Assembly (NCBI GenBank): GCA_029071345.1
Contig: JAIEAO010000009.1
Span: 1-38,862, forward strand
Length of the DNA: 38,862 nt
Reading direction: 5' to 3'
Origin: Muribaculaceae bacterium
Lineage (GTDB): Bacteria; Bacteroidota; Bacteroidia; Bacteroidales; Muribaculaceae
Position numbers and translations under genes: made by a program
Shown: piece after piece, positions 33,238-38,862 of the stretch
Layout: every line of letters starts with the position of its first letter
Numbering within the stretch: the first letter of the stretch is position 1
Notes under the pieces: model-generated
What the model was told of the DNA's origin: nothing
Databases searched by the model: none
The model's input: only the letters and a program-made list of their open reading frames with translations

Positions 33238-33261
33238 GTAGGGTCGCGGCATGCCGGGACC
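33238..33261. repeat. REP-like palindrome, degraded copy 9
   Basis: GTAGGGTCGCGGCATGCCGGGACC keeps the GTAGGG lead and a GCGGCATGCCG core like copy 3. It lies just after murF-alr. Confidence 0.6.
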
Positions 33262-33278
33262 GCGTCAAAACAATATTT

Positions 33279-33488
33279 TTATTCGTCGCCGAGTGTCTGG
33301 CGGAGTTCTTCGAGGCATTTCTCTACCTCTTCGTTGGTCTTGAACAATCGTTCTTTGCAGAATTTCAGCAGTTCGAGGGCTTTGGAGGTGTAGGCCGACA
33401 ACTGGTCGATGTCGCAGTTGTCCGATTCCATCTTGCGCACGATCGTCTCCAATTCCATCACCGCATCCTTATATGTTCTCTCTTCCAT
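33279..33488 (-). CDS. xseB: Exodeoxyribonuclease VII small subunit
   Basis: The 69-residue helical protein (TYKDAVMELETIVRKMESDNCDIDQLSAYTSKALELLKFCKERL) has the family pattern of two helices that pair in the exonuclease VII stalk. It works with XseA, encoded upstream on the same strand, to degrade single-stranded DNA to oligonucleotides. The two genes are separated by 194 bp of strong palindromes, unlike the overlap common elsewhere, so subunit balance may be set by that spacer. Confidence 0.93.
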   Translation of the reverse strand: MEERTYKDAVMELETIVRKMESDNCDIDQLSAYTSKALELLKFCKERLFKTNEEVEKCLEELRQTLGDE

Positions 33489-33523
33489 AGTTCTGATAAT
33501 TAATAATTAATTTTCCTGGTCCA

Positions 33524-33627
33524 CCCGGCACGGCGTTCCGCCGTGCCGGGGAGGGTTGAGGAGTGATTCCTACCCCACACTCCGCTTCGCTCCGTGCGGG
33601 GTTATGATTGATACGCCCCTTCGGGGC
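33524..33627. repeat. Cluster of three GC-rich hairpins between xseA and xseB
   Basis: CCCGGCACGGCG-TTC-CGCCGTGCCGGG (33524-33550) is a perfect 12-bp stem. ACCCC to GGGGT (33572-33602) encloses CTCCGCTTCGCTCCG, and GCCCC-TTC-GGGGC is at 33615-33627. I believe similar strings are dispersed in other Bacteroidales, unverified. Confidence 0.8.
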
Positions 33628-33682
33628 TACATTTGACTCTTTTTTCTATTATTCGAAAAATTTTTATCCATTATAACCCATA

Positions 33683-35005
33683 TCAGTCTTTGATACTTTT
33701 CACCTCGGAGGTCAGTGTGCCGTCGGCAAGGCGGGTCTGCACTATGTCGCCGGGCTGCACATCGGAGGCATTTCGGAGAGCTTTGCCGTTGACAAGCGTT
33801 ATGCTGTAGCCTCGTTTGAGCGTGTTGTCCGGACTCAGCAGACGCACCATATTATCCAAGTTCTTAATCCGGAGCATCGGTTTCTCGGTAATCGACTTGC
33901 AGGCTGTCTCATAACGGTATCGAAGCATCTTCAATCGCTCTCCTTCTGCGGCAGTGCGCCGTGAAAGCACTCGTTCTATGTAATGTCCGATGTCGCTCAG
34001 GCGTTTCTCTGATTTCATCAGACCGGTCTGCACTCTTGCGGGGATAGTAGTCTCGATTGTAGCGAGGCGATATTTCTCACCCTTCAAGGCATCCGCGCTA
34101 TATCGCGCTATCTTGCGCACGCTATCAAACGCTTCGTTATATGCATTGCGCAATGAGTCTATCAGCATCGCCGCCACAGCGGTCGGGGTCTTGCACCGCA
34201 CGCAGGCTATCTCGTCAAGCACCGTGCGGTCGCGCTCATGACCGATGCCGACAACTACAGGCAACGGAAAAGTTGCCACTGCCTTAGCCAGTTCATAATC
34301 GTCGAAACCATTAAGGTCTGTAGTGGCCCCGCCTCCGCGTATTATCACCACACAATCCCAAAGGTCGATGGTGCTCATCACCATATCCAAGGCGTACATC
34401 ACGCTTGCGGCGGTGCGTTCCCCTTGCATCACGGCGGGGAAAAGGAAGGGATAGAACTTGAAACCCTCGGGGGTATTGGTAAGTTGATTGATGAAGTCGC
34501 CATAACCGGCCGCTCCGGCAGCGGAAATCACCGCTACTCTCTGAGGGAGCATCGGAAACGGCAAAGATTTGTTCTCACCGATCACACCCTCGGCCGCGAG
34601 TTTGGCAAGGATCTCACGACGCAGCCGTTCGAGATCACCGACGGTATAGCTCGGGTCAATATCGCTGATTGTGAAGCTGAGTCCGTAGACGGGATGATGA
34701 TTAGCCGAACCACGCACCATTACTTTCAATCCGGTGCCGATATCCCGGCCTGTAGCCGCATAGAATTTCCTGCGCAACGACATCAGGGTGTTGCTCCAGA
34801 TCATGGCACGCATCTTGGCCACGGTGGTGCCGCCGGCATCTTTCTCCAGCAGTTCCATGTAGCAATGGCCACCGGCCACACGCAAGTCGCTGAGTTCAGC
34901 CGTGACCCATACACCCTGCAGACCCGGATTCTGCTTTATTGATGCAGCAATGAGATATTGCAGACGTTGCAGGGTCAAGGCATTATTCGCCTCCATATTC
35001 GCCAA
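33683..35005 (-). CDS. xseA: Exodeoxyribonuclease VII large subunit
   Basis: The 440-residue catalytic subunit begins with an OB fold for ssDNA binding (LTLQRLQYLIAASIKQNPGLQGVWVTAELSDLR and GGHCYMELLEKD). The nuclease core follows with VAVISAAGAAGYGDFINQL, VVIIRGGGATTDLNGFDDYELAKAVA and GIGHERDRTVLDEIACVRCKTPTAVAA. A coiled-coil stalk and a C-terminal LKRGYSITLVNGKAL segment complete it. The start overlaps the DUF4831 stop by 23 bp; a second ATG at 34996 is possible. Confidence 0.95.
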   Translation of the reverse strand: MANMEANNALTLQRLQYLIAASIKQNPGLQGVWVTAELSDLRVAGGHCYMELLEKDAGGTTVAKMRAMIWSNTLMSLRRKFYAATGRDIGTGLKVMVRGSANHHPVYGLSFTISDIDPSYTVGDLERLRREILAKLAAEGVIGENKSLPFPMLPQRVAVISAAGAAGYGDFINQLTNTPEGFKFYPFLFPAVMQGERTAASVMYALDMVMSTIDLWDCVVIIRGGGATTDLNGFDDYELAKAVATFPLPVVVGIGHERDRTVLDEIACVRCKTPTAVAAMLIDSLRNAYNEAFDSVRKIARYSADALKGEKYRLATIETTIPARVQTGLMKSEKRLSDIGHYIERVLSRRTAAEGERLKMLRYRYETACKSITEKPMLRIKNLDNMVRLLSPDNTLKRGYSITLVNGKALRNASDVQPGDIVQTRLADGTLTSEVKSIKD

Positions 35006-36074
35006 TCTCTTTCAGACCACCGGTGACAGGGTTGAATTCCGCGAACGAACGCTCTTTCTTTGCGCTGAAAAGCGTCGGCGCGAGACCGAATTTAACGCCA
35101 AACTGCGCTATCTCAAGCTCTTTTTCATAGAATGTCTTTCCCGATGATGTGACAGCGATTTCCGCGGCCCCGGGGATGTTGTAGATCACGGCATCCTTAG
35201 GCAGTTTCTTCTCCTCGCCCTTCGCATCTTTGGGAAGCTCCCCCTTGCGTGTAGTTTTAACAGTGATATAGACCGGATCTCCTGAATAATCATCAGCACC
35301 GACAAATCCTGCGAAGTCGCTCATACGGAAAAGTACCGTGCGGCCATCGCCCGTAGGGGTGAAAGTGAAAGTGCGGCTCACTGTCTCGGATTCCGACACG
35401 CCGAGAAACGCACCGGTCAGCACCTGCTCCTGATGCGAGAGGGAATTGAGCATTAGTTCGAGCTGTTTCCCATCAGTAGGCATCGTCTCGGCCGTGCCTC
35501 GTGTGAGCGAGATTTTTGCATCGCGAATCTCCATCAGACTCTCAGCGAGCATCTGAGCCTTTTTGGCAGAGCTTTGAGAGGCGATGAAGTCTTCATCCAC
35601 ATATTGAAGATATTCGTTGATATTGATATTGTCGATGCCCGACGGCCCGGTGCTCAGTGTTGATTCCGACCCTCCGTTGTTACCCGATACCTCCTTATTG
35701 ATGGCAAGAAGCATACCGTTTTCGTCGACACATATCGAGGTCAACGCCCCCTGCTTGAGCTGCATCAGATACTGCTCGGAGTTATCAGCCACACCGTAAG
35801 GTCTCACCTTAACGCCGGTGATTACCCATGATTCGGAATCTTCCTTTATCACCTTGTCGGTGCCGATAAATTTCTTGGCATACTGATAGAAGGGGCCTGC
35901 CACGTTGACAGTGCGTTTGGCTGTAACCTCAATTTCAAGATTTGTGGTCGGCAACGTATAGACCAGACCATACTCGTTATGCTTGTCGGCAGTCAGAATT
36001 TTGGTTTGCTGGGCATTAGACTGCGCAGTCAGCAGTGAAAATGCCGCAAGGGCCAGTATCTTAGATGTTTTCAT
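34983..36074 (-). CDS. DUF4831 family secreted protein
   Basis: The 363-residue protein has a signal peptide (MKTSKILALAAFSLLTAQSNA) and a mature N-terminus QQTKILTADKHNEYGLVYTLPTTNLEIEVTAKR typical of DUF4831, a Bacteroidetes family of unknown function. It is predicted to be periplasmic and largely beta. It lies 2 bp after nnr and overlaps xseA by 23 bp, so the three genes are probably one transcript. No functional link between them is evident. Confidence 0.88.
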   Translation of the reverse strand: MKTSKILALAAFSLLTAQSNAQQTKILTADKHNEYGLVYTLPTTNLEIEVTAKRTVNVAGPFYQYAKKFIGTDKVIKEDSESWVITGVKVRPYGVADNSEQYLMQLKQGALTSICVDENGMLLAINKEVSGNNGGSESTLSTGPSGIDNININEYLQYVDEDFIASQSSAKKAQMLAESLMEIRDAKISLTRGTAETMPTDGKQLELMLNSLSHQEQVLTGAFLGVSESETVSRTFTFTPTGDGRTVLFRMSDFAGFVGADDYSGDPVYITVKTTRKGELPKDAKGEEKKLPKDAVIYNIPGAAEIAVTSSGKTFYEKELEIAQFGVKFGLAPTLFSAKKERSFAEFNPVTGGLKEIGEYGGE

Positions 36075-36076
36075 AA

Positions 36077-37630
36077 TTATGCTTGCTGTTTTTTAGTTGC
36101 AATATTGTGGATTGCCCTGCCCACATAGTCGGCAATGTCACCGGCGGTAACTCCAAACTCTCCTATATCTTCTGCAGCGAGATCTCCGGCAAGTCCGTGG
36201 ACATACACTCCGATGGTGGCGGCATGCTCCGGGCTGTATCCCTGGGCGAGGAAAGCGGCTATAATGCCGGTAAGCACATCGCCGGCTCCTGCAGTGGCCA
36301 TGCCCGGATTTCCTGTCGGGTTGATATAAACGCTGCCGGTGGGTCTTATAGTCATTGTGTAATGCCCTTTGAGCACGATGATGATATTATATTGCCGCGC
36401 CATATCGATGGCCATCTTAAGGCGATCTTCCGAACTGCGTTGCTCTCCGAAAAGACGGTCGAATTCACCGATATGAGGAGTGATTATCGTCTTTGTAGGA
36501 AGGAGTGACAATAATGTCGGACGATTCGATATGCAGTTGAGGGCATCAGCATCAAGCACCAGCGGCGACTTGCATGATTTAAGCAGAGATTCGAGCGCAT
36601 CTATCGTCACATCCCTGACGCCGATTCCCGGGCCCACGGCCACGGCCTGATGCTCATGGTGCAGACGCATATCGGATATGAAATTGTCGTTGCGGTCAGG
36701 TTCGAACATAGCTTCAGGCACGGCGGTCTGTAGCACCTGCATACCAATCTTCGGACCGTGCACCGTAGCAAGTCCGGCACCGCTCTTGAGCGTGGCACGC
36801 GCGCAGAGCACGGCAGCTCCCATCATCCCGATGCTGCCGCAGAACAGCATGGCCGACCCGTAATCGCGCTTACCCGTGAACGGCAGACGCTTATTGAGCA
36901 AAGGGCGGATATTGCGACGCTCCACAAGCCTATAGTCCGTACGCATCTCCTTGATCTTAGCCTCATCGAGGTCAATGTCAAGAAGTTTCCATTCGCCCAA
37001 CACATCATAATTCTCCTCGAAGAAGAACGATAGCCTCGGAAACTGGAAAGCGAGCGTAAGGTCGGCATGTATTACATCGCGGCGGTAAACAAGAGTGTTG
37101 TCTTCTCCAAAAAGTCCCGACGGAATATCGATCGAGACAACAAAAGCACCTGACTCGTTGATATATTTTGCCACAAAGGCAAATCCCCCTTTCAGCGGCT
37201 CGTTGAGGCCGGAACCGAAAAGGCCGTCGATCACCACATCCTTGCTGCTGAGGTAGGGAGGGTTGAATTGGTGAGTGATCTCGGTGAAGTCCACCCCATC
37301 GATTGCAATGAGTTTTTTGCGCTCTTCGCTGCAGTCGGGGCTGAGCTTAGTGACAGACTGCCCGTTGACATTGCGGGCTATATTGAAAAGAAATACCTCC
37401 ACATTTCTGTATCCCCGCTCGATAAGCATCCGGGCCACAGCGAGGGCGTCGCCGCCGTTGTTGCCCGATCCTGCCATCACCACAAACCGCTGTCCCGGCA
37501 AGAAACGCGAGTTGAGTTCATCGGTGACAAGTTCGGCCGCACGCTCCATCAGGTCGATCGAGCTGATTTGCTGCGCCTCACAGGTGGCGGCATCAAGTTC
37601 TTGTATAGCTGCTGAGGTAAATATCTTCAT
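36077..37630 (-). CDS. nnr: Bifunctional NAD(P)H-hydrate repair enzyme
   Basis: The 517-residue fusion repairs hydrated NAD(P)H. The N-terminal epimerase domain (about 1-215) has GSGNNGGD (54-61) and LFGSGLNEPL. The C-terminal ADP/ATP-dependent dehydratase (about 235-505) has KRDYGSAMLFCGSIGMMGAAVL, VGPGIGV, LDADALN, TPHIGEFDRLFG and GMATAGAGDVLTGIIAAF. Length matches the YjeF-type fusion. It is first in the operon with DUF4831 and xseA, driven by the promoter at 37716-37747. Confidence 0.95.
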   Translation of the reverse strand: MKIFTSAAIQELDAATCEAQQISSIDLMERAAELVTDELNSRFLPGQRFVVMAGSGNNGGDALAVARMLIERGYRNVEVFLFNIARNVNGQSVTKLSPDCSEERKKLIAIDGVDFTEITHQFNPPYLSSKDVVIDGLFGSGLNEPLKGGFAFVAKYINESGAFVVSIDIPSGLFGEDNTLVYRRDVIHADLTLAFQFPRLSFFFEENYDVLGEWKLLDIDLDEAKIKEMRTDYRLVERRNIRPLLNKRLPFTGKRDYGSAMLFCGSIGMMGAAVLCARATLKSGAGLATVHGPKIGMQVLQTAVPEAMFEPDRNDNFISDMRLHHEHQAVAVGPGIGVRDVTIDALESLLKSCKSPLVLDADALNCISNRPTLLSLLPTKTIITPHIGEFDRLFGEQRSSEDRLKMAIDMARQYNIIIVLKGHYTMTIRPTGSVYINPTGNPGMATAGAGDVLTGIIAAFLAQGYSPEHAATIGVYVHGLAGDLAAEDIGEFGVTAGDIADYVGRAIHNIATKKQQA

Positions 37631-37715
37631 CCTTAATGTTCTTCTTAAATTGCAATGAGCAATAACTGTGGTCGGGAATCTTATATAATTAAACTGCTCC
37701 CTATCAATTATCCTA

Positions 37716-37747
37716 CAAATTTAACATCCTGCTCCCAATAATCCAAA
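37716..37747 (-). promoter_or_regulatory. Promoter of the nnr-DUF4831-xseA operon
   Basis: On the - strand TTTG (37744-37747), 20 bp, TAAATTTG (37716-37723) matches consensus exactly. The leader is about 80 nt to the nnr ATG. Confidence 0.88.
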
Positions 37748-37765
37748 TCGTGTCTGCTAAAAGAG

Positions 37766-37808
37766 GTGAAAAACGACGAAACCGCGCCGTAACGGATTAC
37801 GACGCGGT
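37766..37808 (-). terminator. Terminator of fba
   Basis: ACCGCGTCGTAA and TTACGGCGCGGT form a 12-bp stem with one U-G pair and a TCCG tetraloop, then a T-rich tail on the - strand. It lies 25 bp past the aldolase stop. Confidence 0.88.
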
Positions 37809-37832
37809 CTGCTGTATAAGTTTCGATTTCGA

Positions 37833-38834
37833 TTACTCTGCTTTGCCGTTGCTGCCGAGTACGTTGATAATCTTCTCTTTGTAGAGTTTCTCCATCTCGT
37901 CGCGAGCCGGGCCGAGATATTTACGGGGATCGAACTCTGCGGGTTTCTCCTCGAATACTTTGCGGATAGCGGCTGTCATTGCGAGACGGCTGTCAGAGTC
38001 GATGTTGATCTTACATACATCCATCTTTGCTGCTTTGCGGAGCTCCTCTTCGGGAATACCAATTGCGTTGGGGAGCTTGCCACCGTGAGTGTTGATGATG
38101 TCAACATACTCCTGGGGAACTGAAGAAGAACCGTGGAGCACGATGGGGAATCCGGGGATCTTAGCCTCTACACCCTCAAGAACGTCGAATGCCAACGGCG
38201 GGGGAACGAGACGACCGGTCTTCGGATCGCGTGTGCACTGCTCGGGAGTGAATTTGTATGCACCGTGAGATGTACCGATCGAGATAGCAAGGCTGTCAAC
38301 ACCTGTGCGGGTAACGAAGTCTACTACCTCTTCAGGATCAGTGTAGGTGTGGTGGTCTGAGCTTACCTCATCCTCTACACCGGCGAGAACACCGAGCTCA
38401 CCCTCTACAGTCACACCATATTTGTGAGCGTATTCGCAAACTTTCTTTGTGAGCTCCACATTCTCCTCGTAGGGAAGGTGGCTACCGTCGATCATTACAG
38501 ATGAGAATCCGTTGTCTACGCAGTCTTTGCAAAGCTCGAAGCTGTCACCGTGGTCGAGATGAAGCACGATTTCGGGTTTTTCCCAGCCGAGTGATTTAGC
38601 ATATTCCACAGCACCCTGAGCCATGTAGCGGAGAAGGATGGCGTTAGCGTAATTACGGGCACCCTTTGAAACCTGAAGGATTACCGGAGATTTGGTGTCG
38701 GCTGCAGCCTTGATGATGGCCTGAAGCTGCTCCATGTTATTGAAATTGAACGCGGGGATGGCATATCCGCCGTGAACTGCTTTTGCAAACATCTCTTTGG
38801 TGTTTACAAGTCCTAAGCTTTTGTAATCTACCAT
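37833..38834 (-). CDS. fba: Class II fructose-1,6-bisphosphate aldolase
   Basis: This zinc-dependent aldolase cleaves fructose 1,6-bisphosphate to DHAP and glyceraldehyde 3-phosphate in glycolysis. The 333-residue protein has YAIPAFNFNNMEQLQAI near the N-terminus. The metal-site region HLDHGDS is at 92-98, followed by GFSSVMIDGSHLPYEENV. VEGELGVLAGVEDEVS, SIGTSHGAYKF, VLHGSSSVP and CKINIDSDSRLAMT follow in order. Length and motifs are intact. The promoter is outside the window to the right; a strong terminator follows on the left. Confidence 0.96.
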   Translation of the reverse strand: MVDYKSLGLVNTKEMFAKAVHGGYAIPAFNFNNMEQLQAIIKAAADTKSPVILQVSKGARNYANAILLRYMAQGAVEYAKSLGWEKPEIVLHLDHGDSFELCKDCVDNGFSSVMIDGSHLPYEENVELTKKVCEYAHKYGVTVEGELGVLAGVEDEVSSDHHTYTDPEEVVDFVTRTGVDSLAISIGTSHGAYKFTPEQCTRDPKTGRLVPPPLAFDVLEGVEAKIPGFPIVLHGSSSVPQEYVDIINTHGGKLPNAIGIPEEELRKAAKMDVCKINIDSDSRLAMTAAIRKVFEEKPAEFDPRKYLGPARDEMEKLYKEKIINVLGSNGKAE

Positions 38835-38862
38835 GGGTATAATATTTTATTATCTGGTTATG

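Overview
The window looks like core chromosome of a gut-type Bacteroidales bacterium, most likely close to Muribaculaceae. The evidence is the set of Bacteroidetes-restricted families (DUF3467, DUF2851, DUF3098, DUF4831, the MurF-Alr fusion, an IspG longer than the proteobacterial type). Repeated matches to the Bacteroidetes promoter (TTTG, 19-20 bp, TAnnTTTG) and near absence of Shine-Dalgarno sites agree. The genus is not determined.

Layout. 1-2.4 kb: heptamer arrays, a POT peptide transporter and sufE (both -). 2.6-3.75 kb: a structured leader, greA and a HIT hydrolase (+), closed by a bidirectional terminator. 3.76-10.99 kb (-): rsmF, copA, a small HMA protein, tcdA, a LolD-like ATPase, DUF3467 and cysS. 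11.2-12.95 kb (+): a second RsmI-like methylase and a YycJ-like MBL hydrolase. 13.0-14.95 kb (-): a lipoprotein and recO, with two related candidate small RNAs flanking recO. 15.07-19.9 kb (+): DUF2851, an RluA-family pseudouridine synthase, a PAP2-like membrane protein and ispG. 19.9-23.83 kb (-): the cluster ftsX, DUF3098, uppP, truB, queA. 24.04-27.32 kb (+): mtaB, a GT2 glycosyltransferase and surE. 27.3-30.7 kb: a visibly more AT-rich, gene-poor stretch with two unrecognised genes, many hairpins and a large palindrome. 30.75-33.2 kb (+): murF-alr. 33.28-37.6 kb (-): nnr, DUF4831, xseA, xseB. 37.83-38.83 kb (-): class II fructose-bisphosphate aldolase.

Functionally this is housekeeping: tRNA and rRNA modification (tcdA, mtaB, truB, queA, rsmF, RluA type), envelope and division (ftsX, uppP, murF-alr), repair (recO, xseAB), isoprenoids (ispG), Fe-S assembly (sufE), copper handling (copA plus HMA protein) and metabolite repair (nnr).

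The novelty is between the genes. A dispersed element of about 95-120 bp, seen in five copies plus one partial, folds as a three-way junction. Its paired positions change together between copies. In two copies the 3' strand of the closing helix supplies the -33 box of a well-spaced promoter that faces the next gene. G-U pairs occur only when the gene-directed strand is read as RNA, so I infer a transcribed, mobile promoter-plus-RNA module. Other unexplained signals are two paralogous terminator-ended small RNAs, a multi-hairpin greA leader, a leader with mutually exclusive helices upstream of an unknown secreted protein, a palindromic REP-like family (one copy inside a 46-bp perfect palindrome), and many period-7 arrays with different units.
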